Origin: Curvibacter cyanobacteriorum
GTDB lineage: Bacteria > Pseudomonadota > Gammaproteobacteria > Burkholderiales > Burkholderiaceae_C
Direction: 5' to 3'
Length of the DNA stretch: 64,000 nucleotides
Assembly: GCF_028649475.1 (NCBI RefSeq)
Contig: NZ_JAQSIP010000004.1
Coordinates: forward strand, 310,001-374,000
In this document: piece by piece, positions 43,735 through 51,680 of the stretch
Layout of the letters: each line of letters opens with the position of its first letter
Numbering within the stretch: the first letter of the stretch is position 1
Notes under the pieces: generated by a model
Seen by the model: only the letters and a program-made list of their open reading frames with translations
The model's database searches: none
What the model was told of the DNA's origin: nothing
Program-made: the position numbers and the translations under genes

Positions 43735-44355
43735 TCAGTCTGGGCGCCGCATGCGCAGCAGGTTGTCAGCGCCGATCCAGTGGTAGTCGGCTGCACCACC
43801 TGCGCGCACCACGGTGCGGGTCTGCCCCCAGTTGAATACACCATCCACAATCAGCGTGCGCTCAATGCTCACCCCGATTACTTCGGCCAGCAAGAAGTGG
43901 CTGCCCACCGGATCGTGTTGGCGGTCGCGCAATGGAAAGTCTTCCAGCACCTGACATTCCAGCGAAACCGGCGAGGCTGCCACGCGCGGCGTAGCGATTC
44001 GAGTCGAGGGAGCGCTTTCGAGTTGGGTCAGTTCGAACTCGCTGCCGACGATGCTGCTGCTGCTCAGGTTCATGGCTTGCGCCAGGGGCTGCGTCACCAC
44101 ATTGACGACGAACTCCCCCTGCCGTATTGCGTTACGCAGGGTGTCCTTCATCCCTGCGCTGGCAAAGGCCACGATGGGTGGCGCGTAGTTGAAGATACCG
44201 AAGAAGCTGTAGGGCGCTAGGTTCAGTGAGCCGTCTTCGCACACCGTCGAGATCCAGCCGATAGGCCGTGGTCCAACGATGGATGCGATGGGGTTGTGCT
44301 TCAAGCCATGCCCCTCTCGCGGTGCATAAAAGTAGCGATCCTGCACGTGACTCAC
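43735..44355 (-). CDS. Flavin reductase-like (DIM6/NTAB, split-barrel) protein
   Basis: A 206-residue FMN-binding split-barrel protein. NPIASIVGPRPIGWIST and NLAPYSFFGIFNYAPPIVAF are the family start, and the VVNVVTQPLAQAMN segment follows. Such proteins reduce flavin for a monooxygenase or act directly as flavoprotein oxygenases. The GTG start at 44355 overlaps the stop of the upstream hydrolase (GTGA). It is the last of five coupled genes. No partner monooxygenase is visible in the window. Confidence 0.82.
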   Translation of the reverse strand: MSHVQDRYFYAPREGHGLKHNPIASIVGPRPIGWISTVCEDGSLNLAPYSFFGIFNYAPPIVAFASAGMKDTLRNAIRQGEFVVNVVTQPLAQAMNLSSSSIVGSEFELTQLESAPSTRIATPRVAASPVSLECQVLEDFPLRDRQHDPVGSHFLLAEVIGVSIERTLIVDGVFNWGQTRTVVRAGGAADYHWIGADNLLRMRRPD

Positions 44356-45551
44356 CAACTGGTAATCAGGTGGTTGCTGGGAATGCTGTTGTCGGTGATC
44401 TTGTCAGCTCCTTCGACGCCCACCACCGGCAGGCCTTGCGGGTTCAGCAGACCTACCTGCACCAGAACGCTGGCCTGGTCCCAGTAAATATGCTCGTGGC
44501 ATAACTTGTCGCCCTTAAAGCGCACGATGCCAACCAGGCCAAAGCGAACCTTGCGACCTGTGGGGGCCACACCTGGCAGCAGCCAATCCATCTGGCGATC
44601 GTGTGTGAAGCTGAAGATGAGCTCATCCACAATCTGGCGCGAGCCTTGGGTTCGCGACACCGACACCTGCATCGTGTCATCTGGGTTGGCGCCAATGAAG
44701 TAGTCCTTGTAGAAGCGGCGCAGGTCGGTGTAGCCGACTCCGCCCGTCATCGTCGGAATGTGGTTAACGTAGGGCTGGGCCACCATGGTGCCCATCGTCA
44801 GGTCAGCGTCGCGGGTCGTGAACTCGTAGTCCACGTGTTTTTCCCAAAGCGCTTCCAGGTCGTAAGCCGGGCCCACGCGTGGTACCAGGAAGTTCATGGT
44901 GCGGTCGTAGGCGAGGCGGGCGTTGTCGGCATTGAAGTGCACCGAGCCTGCGCGTGCAAAGGCGTGATCGCAACCCGGGTAGACATGCACTTTCAGGTCC
45001 TTGTGGGCGGCCGCCAGCAGCGTGGCCTGAGCCGTAGGGGGGCAGTAACTGTCGAGTTGAGCCACGTGCACCAGCGCAGCTTTGTCTGCGGGCGGCGCTT
45101 GAGACACCAAGGTTTCCAGGCCAACGCCGTAGTACGACACCGATGAGTTCACCTCGGTGTCGTACAGTGCACGGAAAGCCAGACGACCGCCCAGGCAGTA
45201 GCCGATGGCGGCGACCGGACCACTGCACTGCCAGTGACTGCGTGCGTATGCGATGCAGTGCTGAAGGTCTTCCATCGCTTGTTGGTCATCAAACTTGTCC
45301 AGCATCGCCAGGGCTTGGCTCATGGCGTCAGCTTGCGAGGGGTCGATGTCGAAGCCCACTTGCTGGCGCCAGAACAGGTCGGGGGCTATGGCCAGGTAGC
45401 CTTCGGCTGCGAACTCATCGCACAGGTCGCGGATGTTTTGGTTGACCCCAAAGATTTCTTGCAGCACCAGCAGCAAAGGGCCAGTGCCCGTCGCGGGACG
45501 CGCCACGTAGGCGCCCAAACCTTGAGGGTGAATGGCAGTCAATTGATTCAT
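44352..45551 (-). CDS. Dienelactone hydrolase fused to a SnoaL-like domain
   Basis: A 399-residue two-domain protein. Residues about 1-230 are a dienelactone hydrolase with the Cys-Asp-His triad in IGYCLGGR, LDSYCPP and YPGCDHAFAR. Residues about 240-399 look like an NTF2/SnoaL-type domain (LWEKHVDYEFTTRDADLTM start, VRFKGDKLCHEHIYWDQ near the end), as found in polyketide cyclases and ester-acting enzymes. The ATG at 45551 has GAGAG upstream. A hydrolase for a lactone, thioester or ring-fission product is likely. Confidence 0.82.
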   Translation of the reverse strand: MNQLTAIHPQGLGAYVARPATGTGPLLLVLQEIFGVNQNIRDLCDEFAAEGYLAIAPDLFWRQQVGFDIDPSQADAMSQALAMLDKFDDQQAMEDLQHCIAYARSHWQCSGPVAAIGYCLGGRLAFRALYDTEVNSSVSYYGVGLETLVSQAPPADKAALVHVAQLDSYCPPTAQATLLAAAHKDLKVHVYPGCDHAFARAGSVHFNADNARLAYDRTMNFLVPRVGPAYDLEALWEKHVDYEFTTRDADLTMGTMVAQPYVNHIPTMTGGVGYTDLRRFYKDYFIGANPDDTMQVSVSRTQGSRQIVDELIFSFTHDRQMDWLLPGVAPTGRKVRFGLVGIVRFKGDKLCHEHIYWDQASVLVQVGLLNPQGLPVVGVEGADKITDNSIPSNHLITSW

Positions 45552-45567
45552 AGCGAACGCTCTCTTT

Positions 45568-45864
45568 TCAACGGGGGGGAATGACAACGGCTCCATCGGC
45601 CTGTTGGATAAGTGGGACCAGCGAGTGCAATGTGGGCGGCTCTTGCGCTACTGCCATGACTGTCACACCGGCCTCGGTTTGAAGTTCGACCAAGCAGTGC
45701 CAAGGGCAGTCCTCGGGCGCGCGGTGCACGGGCACGACCCCACTCACGCGAGCGGAATCGACGGGCTGATCCAGGAAGCGGTAGCTACCGCAACGGTGGC
45801 AGCGCAGCCGTGCCGGAAAGTACGTTGCGCCGCAGTCCGCGCAGACAGACATCAACAGCGTCAT
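45568..45864 (-). CDS. DUF35 Zn-ribbon/OB-fold protein, thiolase partner
   Basis: A 98-residue protein with a zinc ribbon (CADCGATYFPARLRCHRCGS) followed by an OB-fold part. DUF35 proteins form complexes with thiolase-like enzymes such as Ltp2, where the pair cleaves side chains by retro-aldol reaction, and IpfE of the ibuprofen pathway is, from memory, of this type. It starts by ATGA overlap with the thiolase-like gene, consistent with a 1:1 complex. Confidence 0.85.
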   Translation of the reverse strand: MTLLMSVCADCGATYFPARLRCHRCGSYRFLDQPVDSARVSGVVPVHRAPEDCPWHCLVELQTEAGVTVMAVAQEPPTLHSLVPLIQQADGAVVIPPR

Positions 45865-47000
45865 GGTGTGGTCTCCAAGATGACGGCATTCGCGCACATG
45901 CCGTAGCGGTACTCCACCATGCCGTAGCCCGACACGATGGCGGTTCGGGCATTGGGCTGCGAGCGCGTTCCGCAGCGCCCAGTCAGTTGGCGCACTACTT
46001 CCACCAGTCCATGCATTCCCCCTGCGGTGCCGGCTTGACCAGCTGATAGCTGCCCACCCGAGGTGTTGATGGCCAGGCGGTCCTCTGCCACGGTCTCGCG
46101 CAGAAAGTGCTGCATGCTGCCGGTGACGAAGCCCAGGTCTTGCAATTGCACCAGTGACATGACTGGGTAGTCGTCGTAAACCGAAATCAGGTCGATGTCA
46201 TGCGGACGCAGCCCCGCCTGATCGAACAGGCGGCCTTGGATTCGGGCCAGGCCCGTGCTCAGGCCATCGCCTTCTTGTTGGTCCACGTTGTGGCAGGTCT
46301 GCATCGCCTTGACTCTCACACCGGGTTGCCCTGGACGCAGCTCGTCTACATGGCGGATCAACAGGGCATTGGCGCCCGAAACGACTGGCACGCAGTCGAA
46401 GATGCCCAGTGGGTCGGCTACGAGCGGTGCGCTCAGGTAGTCGTCCAGCGTCATGTCACCGCGGTACAGGGCCTGGGGGTTGCGGCTCGCGTGCCGGCGT
46501 TGTGCCCGCACCAACTGGCCGTAGTCGCTGCGCTCCAATCCATGCTGTGCCATGTGGCGCTGGGTCAGTAGTGCAAACAGCGAGTTGGGATTGGCGATGC
46601 GCAGCGGCCGCAGCAAGGTTTGAGTCGTGCGGTTGTAGTTGGCGACGAGATCTTGGAAATCAGCCGGCTGGAATGAGTCCCCCGCCAACAAGACGATGTT
46701 TCGGGCGAGCCCGCACTCAATGGCTGCCACGGCGTGCTGCAGCAGGTTGATGCCGGATACGCCTCCATTTGCGTCATCCATGAACCATGACAGTTGCAGA
46801 CCCAGTCGCCACGACAGGTCGACACAGCGGTCTGGTTTGAGTGTGAAAGAGGCCACACCCAAGCCGTCAATGCGGTCTGCGCTGAGCCCCTCTTGTGCCA
46901 GCAAGGCCTCAAAGGCTTGACCGAGCCAGGCCGTCGTTGAATCAGGTGAGCGCCGTACATATGGCACCTCGACGGCGCCTTGGAGGATGGCTTTGTTCAT
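45861..47000 (-). CDS. Thiolase-fold protein lacking thiolase catalytic residues
   Basis: A 379-residue SCP2-thiolase relative. The nucleophile position reads DDANGGVSG, with Gly80 in place of Cys; the GHP motif reads SAGQAGTAGG, with Gln322 in place of His; and the C-terminal CxG Cys is also missing. It therefore cannot work as a normal thiolase. Tyr-rich positions remain (VYDDYP at 274-279, MVEYRYG at 361-367), and Ltp2-type aldolases use Tyr residues. With the coupled DUF35 gene, a retro-aldol or deacylating role on a CoA thioester is the best inference. It overlaps the ligase by ATGA. Confidence 0.85.
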   Translation of the reverse strand: MNKAILQGAVEVPYVRRSPDSTTAWLGQAFEALLAQEGLSADRIDGLGVASFTLKPDRCVDLSWRLGLQLSWFMDDANGGVSGINLLQHAVAAIECGLARNIVLLAGDSFQPADFQDLVANYNRTTQTLLRPLRIANPNSLFALLTQRHMAQHGLERSDYGQLVRAQRRHASRNPQALYRGDMTLDDYLSAPLVADPLGIFDCVPVVSGANALLIRHVDELRPGQPGVRVKAMQTCHNVDQQEGDGLSTGLARIQGRLFDQAGLRPHDIDLISVYDDYPVMSLVQLQDLGFVTGSMQHFLRETVAEDRLAINTSGGQLSAGQAGTAGGMHGLVEVVRQLTGRCGTRSQPNARTAIVSGYGMVEYRYGMCANAVILETTP

Positions 47001-48613
47001 CGTTGGATCACATGGCCCGTGGTGGCGAGGTCCCAGGTGTCGGCCGTGCGTCCCTCTGCACGCAGCTTGTACTTTTGTACCTTGCCGTTTTCCGTTTTGG
47101 GCAGCTCTTTTTGAAACCGCAGGAACCGCGGGATCGCGAAGTACGGCAGTCGGGGTTCACACCACTGAATCAGTGACATTGGCTCGACGCTCTCGCCTTC
47201 GCGTAGTACCACGGCGCACATCACCTCGTCTTCTGCCAGTTCCGAAGGCACGGCAAAGGCGGCGACCTCGGCCACTGCTGGGTGGGCGCTGACCACTTGT
47301 TCAACCTCATAGGAGGAGATGTTTTCGCCCCGTCGGCGGATGCTGTCCTTCATTCGGTCTAAGAAGCGGAAATAGCCATCCTCATCGCGCAGCACGCGGT
47401 CACCGGTGTGGAACCACAGATTGCGCCAGGCTTCACCGGTCTTCTCAGGCATCTCGAAGTAGCCTGAGGCGAACGCGAAAGGTTCGTCGTTGCGCAGGAT
47501 CAACTCGCCCGGTGTCCCGTGTGGCACTTCGTTATCGAACTCGTCGACCACTCGGGCTTGGAAGCCCCCAGCCACTTTGCCCATCCAACCTGGGCGCGGC
47601 TGGTCCAGCGGTGTGCATATCACGAAATTGGATTCGGTCGAGCCGAAGCCATCGAGCACTTGGATGCCAGTGCGTTCCACAAATTGTTCGTAGTGCAGTG
47701 CCAATGCCCCGGGGGCCAAGGCCACCCGAACCCGGTGGGCGCGCTCGGACACATCGGCGTTGCGCGACAGCAGCATGGGCACCATGGCGCCCAGCAAGAA
47801 GGTCACGGTGGCCTCCGCGGCGATCAAGTCATTGAAGAAACGGGACACCGAGAACTTGGCCCCGATCACCATCCGTCCGCCCGCGAGCAAGGCTTGGTAG
47901 AAGGTGTTCAGTGCATTGATGTGGAACAGCGGCAAGCAGGTGTACAGCACATCCTGTGCGTTCACGCCGATGTTCAGGATGGAGTGGTGTCCCCACCAGT
48001 AAAGCTGGGCGTGGGAGCAAATCACACCCTTGGAGGGGCCCGAGGTTCCGGAGGTGTAGATCACTATCGCTGCATCCGTGGCATGGCCCGGGTGGGCCTG
48101 CTGCACCGGTGCGCGAGGCGCATCGTGGAATGGCGTCAACTGCGGCAGCGGGCTGTTCGCTTCGCCACCGTCCAGAGACCAAATGGCTTCCAGGTTTTCC
48201 AGGCTGGCGGCCTCGGCCATTTGCGCACTGGCGATATGGTTCAACAGGGCCGACTCGGAGATGAACACGCGGGCGCGGGAATTCTTGAGGTAATAGGCGA
48301 GTTGTGAACCGCGAGATGCTGTGTTGATGGGTACCAGCACCAGGCCAGACAACGCGCAGCCCACCAAGACCGCGACGAACTCGGGGCGGTTGGCGCACTG
48401 CAGCGCCACGCGATCGCCAGTGCGCAAACCCTTGGCACGGAACGCCTGGCTGAACACTCTGCCCGCGGCTAGCAGATCTTCAGCAGTATATTTTTCTTCG
48501 CCATGTGCCAGCAGAACAGTGGCCGGCATCGTTTGGATGCGATGCTCCAAAAGGGCGATGAGATGTCGTTGGTCTGGGCTGGGGAGCCAGGAAGGGAGGT
48601 TTTTCACGTTCAT
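46997..48613 (-). CDS. Acyl/aryl-CoA ligase
   Basis: A 538-residue adenylate-forming enzyme that activates a carboxylic acid to its CoA thioester with ATP. Motifs: IVIYTSGTSGPSKGV (A3), DGFGSTESN (A5), WFHTGDRVLRDEDGYFRFLDR (A7/A8 region, seen as HTGD and FLDRMKDSI) and the catalytic Lys in TENGKVQKYKLR. It heads the five-gene operon; ATG 48613 follows GAAGG. In the ipf comparison it matches the ligase that activates ibuprofen-like acids. Sequence does not fix aryl versus acyl substrate. Confidence 0.9.
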   Translation of the reverse strand: MNVKNLPSWLPSPDQRHLIALLEHRIQTMPATVLLAHGEEKYTAEDLLAAGRVFSQAFRAKGLRTGDRVALQCANRPEFVAVLVGCALSGLVLVPINTASRGSQLAYYLKNSRARVFISESALLNHIASAQMAEAASLENLEAIWSLDGGEANSPLPQLTPFHDAPRAPVQQAHPGHATDAAIVIYTSGTSGPSKGVICSHAQLYWWGHHSILNIGVNAQDVLYTCLPLFHINALNTFYQALLAGGRMVIGAKFSVSRFFNDLIAAEATVTFLLGAMVPMLLSRNADVSERAHRVRVALAPGALALHYEQFVERTGIQVLDGFGSTESNFVICTPLDQPRPGWMGKVAGGFQARVVDEFDNEVPHGTPGELILRNDEPFAFASGYFEMPEKTGEAWRNLWFHTGDRVLRDEDGYFRFLDRMKDSIRRRGENISSYEVEQVVSAHPAVAEVAAFAVPSELAEDEVMCAVVLREGESVEPMSLIQWCEPRLPYFAIPRFLRFQKELPKTENGKVQKYKLRAEGRTADTWDLATTGHVIQR

Positions 48614-48619
48614 CCTTCA

Positions 48620-48634
48620 AAAAGTATATTGTAT
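48620..48634 (-). promoter_or_regulatory. Operator/-10 element before the CoA ligase operon
   Basis: On the - strand it is ATACAATATACTTTT, one mismatch from the island consensus. It ends only six bases before the ATG at 48613, so transcripts starting from its TATACT would have almost no leader; an upstream promoter with this as a blocking operator is also possible. Confidence 0.5.
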
Positions 48635-49261
48635 ATTATTCATGATTTTTTTAATCTTTGTGGAGATCGGTGTACCGGATAGTTCAGGCCGGCAGAGTCG
48701 CCCTTCTCGCGCGATCTGGTCGTTGCAGCCGCACCCGTTCAGAACGAGCTCGCTCGGCCTCATCGCGGCCTCTTCCATGCAAGGAGGGTGAGATCCAGTG
48801 GCTGACCTTCGCGTGATCGATGCAGAAAGCTGCAGATTCAGTGGAGGGGCAGATTGATCAAGTCCCCACCCGTCGAGCCCGTCCGAAATCAGCGAAATCC
48901 ACCATTTGATGGGAACGCGACGGACCCGAGCACGTGCAGCTTGAGTTAGGAACAGTTCGCTGGAACCGGGAAGTCGCCCGAAGTGGGCTCGCCGATCAGT
49001 GGGGGGGGCCGCGCTGGCGACGTGAGTGATGCGACGTTGATGAGTTGCATGTCAAGTTCGGCGGTCTGCAGGCATTTGCAATCCGGCGTTGGCGTGGATT
49101 TGAACGCCTGAACGACCAACTCAAACGACGGCTGAGGCTACCTCGACACGCACGCCCTCCAGAGCGCTTTGGGTTATGGCATCACTGGTCAGTAGGTCAC
49201 GCGCCTTCTGGGCAACGCTGTTTCGAGGATACCCGCAGCCCGTTCTCGTGGGCTAAGACCC

Positions 49262-49435
49262 AGAATGCCACTGCGGCTCGTTCATGGCGTTCGTCACCCT
49301 CTGATCTTGCCTGGTTCTGCCAGGCAGAACGGCTATACCGAGAGTTTCCACGGCGAGTTCTGAGGCAAGCGCCTGAACGAATGCTGATTCGAGACCTCGC
49401 ATCAGGCGGTGGCGGTGGCCCCGTCCCGACGGCGC
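49262..49435 (+). pseudogene. Remnant of an IS3-family transposase (orfB C-terminal part)
   Basis: In the frame starting at 49283 the DNA reads HGVRHPLILPGSARQNGY followed by TESFHGEF, then a TGA (49361-49363), KRLNEC, another TGA (49385-49387) and FETSHQA. This is the well-known IS3 orfB segment around the last catalytic Glu (RPGKPxxNxYxESFNGxFRDECLNE type) with two in-frame stops and nearby frame slips. No terminal repeats or orfA were found. Confidence 0.6.
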
Positions 49436-49544
49436 ACTCAACAGCGGATCAGCCTGACAAGGTGCCACGGAGGGGGGCGAATGGCGCCAGGCTCAGCAGG
49501 AGGGGCGTGGAGGTGGGGCGCTTTGTCGTCATCACCGCAGCCGG

Positions 49545-51296
49545 TCAAAAGGCTTCCCATTGATCGTCGGGTCCACCCGCGGCCGTGTTCTTGCTGCGGG
49601 TCTCCGGCTTGGGCAAGGCGGCGGGTGCTGCTGCTTTTTGAGGCGGTCGCTGCAACTGTGCCCTGGCAGGCGCTGCGGCCACCGTGCGCACCGGCTGATG
49701 CGGCTGGGACGGCGGCGGCGGGGCGCGGTGGGGCCGCGGCCTTGTTGAATCATCGAGCTTGAAAGAGGCCACGGCCTGCACCAAGTCCTGCGCTTGTGAC
49801 TTGAGTCCATCGGCGGCCGACGCCATCTCTTCGACCAGGGCCGCGTTTTGTTGGGTCACCTTGTCCATGTCCTCGACCGCAACCCCCACCTCGTTCACGC
49901 CGGCAGCTTGTTCGGCGCTGGCGGCATTGATCTCGCCAATGATGTCGCTGACCCGTCGGATGCTGGTGACCACATCGGCCATGGTGCCGCCCGCCTTGTC
50001 GACCAGGTCGGTGCCCCGTTCGACTCGTTCGACGTTGGCGGTGATCAGGGATTTGATTTCCTTGGCCGCCTCGGCACTGCGCCCGGCCAGCGATCGGACT
50101 TCGCTGGCGACCACGGCAAAGCCCCGCCCCTGCTCCCCCGCCCTGGCGGCTTCGACGGCCGCGTTCAGTGCCAGGATGTTGGTCTGGAACGCAATCGCGT
50201 CAATGACACCAATGATCTCGCTGATCTTTCGGCTGGCGTCGTTGATGCCGCGCATGGTCTCCACCACATCCGAGACCACTTGGCCACCCTGCGATGCGAT
50301 GGCGGACGCGCTTTGGGCCAACTGATTGGCCTGACTGGCCGCGTCCGCATTCTGTTTGACCGCCGCACTGAGTTGTTCCATGCTGGAGGCCGTCTGCTCC
50401 AGTGAGCTGGCCTGCTGCTCGGTGCGCATGGACAAGTCGTTGTTGCCCTGGGCGATCTCCGCGGCGGCGGTGGAAACCCGCTCGGCATTGGCGCGGACGT
50501 TTGACACCACCTGGGCCAGGCCGGCCTGCATGCTTTGCAGGGCACGCAGCAGCACCGCCGTTTCGTCCTGACCTTGGGCCTGGATGTCGGCCGTCAGATC
50601 GCCAGAGGCCACGCTCTCGGAAATCTTCACGGCGCGGGTCAGTGGCAACACAATCGACTTGGCCACCACATAGGCCGCGCCCAATGCCACCAGGACCCCG
50701 GCCACCGAGATCGCCAGGGCCAACGTCATCGCCAGGTCCGCAGCGCCATCGGCGTGCTGGCCGTCCGCTTTCATCAGATCTTCCTGGAAGGCCGTGAACG
50801 CTGCCACTGCTGCGAAATAGTCGTCCTGTGGCTTCTGGAAGTCGTCGAAGATGTAGATGCCCGCCTCCTCCACCTTGCCGATGGTCAAGAAGGACATCAG
50901 GTCGGCTCTGGCCTTGGCGTAGGCCTCTCTTTTGACAATCAGGTCATTCAAGAGCTCGATGGCCTTGGGCTCTCGAACCTCCGCCTTCAGGCGATCAATG
51001 ATGTCGCCACCGCGTTTCGACTTGTCGTCAATCTGGCGCAACCAGGCCTTCGATTTCTCGGCGTCTTGGGCCGAGATGATCAGGTTGCGCAGGATGCGGG
51101 CCTGCTCGTTGATGGTCACTTGCAGTTCCGTCGCTCGGACGATTTTGGGGTACCGGTCTTGGGTGATGGACCGGATGGCTTCCTTGGAGCCATTGATCGA
51201 GTGGATCCCGGTGTACGCGATCCCCAGCATGAGCAGGACCATGACGCCGAAGCCCAGCGCCAGGCGAGAACCAATCTTCAGACTTGAGAAAACCAT
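49545..51296 (-). CDS. Methyl-accepting chemotaxis protein
   Basis: A 583-residue Tsr-like chemoreceptor. One membrane helix (residues 10-30) precedes a periplasmic four-helix sensor with the [18 protein letters not shown] start, a second helix lies near residue 195, then HAMP and the long coiled signalling domain with the hairpin [21 protein letters not shown] Pro/Ala-rich linker leads to a final QWEAF, the xWxxF tether for the methylation enzymes CheR/CheB. The ligand is unknown. ATG 51296 follows GGGGACATC. Confidence 0.93.
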   Translation of the reverse strand: MVFSSLKIGSRLALGFGVMVLLMLGIAYTGIHSINGSKEAIRSITQDRYPKIVRATELQVTINEQARILRNLIISAQDAEKSKAWLRQIDDKSKRGGDIIDRLKAEVREPKAIELLNDLIVKREAYAKARADLMSFLTIGKVEEAGIYIFDDFQKPQDDYFAAVAAFTAFQEDLMKADGQHADGAADLAMTLALAISVAGVLVALGAAYVVAKSIVLPLTRAVKISESVASGDLTADIQAQGQDETAVLLRALQSMQAGLAQVVSNVRANAERVSTAAAEIAQGNNDLSMRTEQQASSLEQTASSMEQLSAAVKQNADAASQANQLAQSASAIASQGGQVVSDVVETMRGINDASRKISEIIGVIDAIAFQTNILALNAAVEAARAGEQGRGFAVVASEVRSLAGRSAEAAKEIKSLITANVERVERGTDLVDKAGGTMADVVTSIRRVSDIIGEINAASAEQAAGVNEVGVAVEDMDKVTQQNAALVEEMASAADGLKSQAQDLVQAVASFKLDDSTRPRPHRAPPPPSQPHQPVRTVAAAPARAQLQRPPQKAAAPAALPKPETRSKNTAAGGPDDQWEAF

Positions 51297-51326
51297 GATG
51301 TCCCCGCAATCAAAAAAGCCGCGTTT

Positions 51327-51342
51327 CGCTGTCGTGACAGCG
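51327..51342. promoter_or_regulatory. 16-bp inverted repeat upstream of the chemoreceptor
   Basis: CGCTGTCGTGACAGCG is a perfect inverted repeat with a 2-base centre, 31 bases before the ATG. A second partial copy, GCTGTCGTGAC, occurs about 60 bases further upstream (near 51390). It may be a regulator site; no known factor is assigned. Confidence 0.3.
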
Positions 51343-51585
51343 CCTGATGCTGGCCATGTTAAGGGGGAATGGCCAACTGGGTTGCCCGCTGTCGTGACCC
51401 GTCTGAGATCCAGCCTCGCCAGGTGGCGGATGAGCAACGCATGGGCCGGCACGACGGAACATTCAGGACCCGGTCCGGCGGGCCCGGCGGTGCGTCCATC
51501 CGCGGCTTGGTGCCTTGGCTGCAGACCGCGCGGCCAGGGGCGCTGCTGCCTTAACTGGGGTCTTCTGGTGGCCCCCGAGGGGGCG

Positions 51586-51622
51586 CCAGGCCGCGCGGAG
51601 GTCCCCGCGGGGCGCGGCCTGG
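51586..51622 (-). terminator. 11-bp stem hairpin downstream of the PAP2 phosphatase gene
   Basis: CCAGGCCGCGC (51586-51596) pairs perfectly with GCGCGGCCTGG (51612-51622); the 15-base loop itself contains a smaller CCCCGCGGGG palindrome. It lies about 60 bases after the stop of the gene on the - strand. It lacks a T-run, so it may act with Rho or be an extragenic palindromic element. Confidence 0.45.
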
Positions 51623-51680
51623 TCAGAGGGCCCTCGAACGAGGCCGGGGCGCGCCCCGCGGCCTCGCAGGGCCAGGGGGC

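Larger units (their letters stand above)
48614..49544. other. 931-base region of intergenic and degenerate sequence
   Basis: Apart from the operator at its left end and an IS3-type transposase remnant (49262-49435), no intact gene is supported. A + strand open frame of 172 codons (49045-49563) overlaps the remnant in another frame and matches nothing I recognise. The region separates the catabolic island from the chemoreceptor gene and looks like old insertion debris. Confidence 0.6.
51297..51680. other. 384-base gene-free region with large GC hairpins
   Basis: It holds the chemoreceptor leader with its inverted repeat and, toward the phosphatase gene, a very GC-rich palindromic stretch (51560-51660). 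No coding signal is seen. Confidence 0.6.

Noticed and set aside
45861-47000. Calling the gene an acetyl-CoA acetyltransferase
   Set aside because: All three canonical catalytic positions are substituted, so the usual name would mislead.
49045-49563. 172-codon open frame on the + strand
   Set aside because: No recognisable family, no convincing ribosome site, and it crosses an IS3 remnant that reads in another frame.
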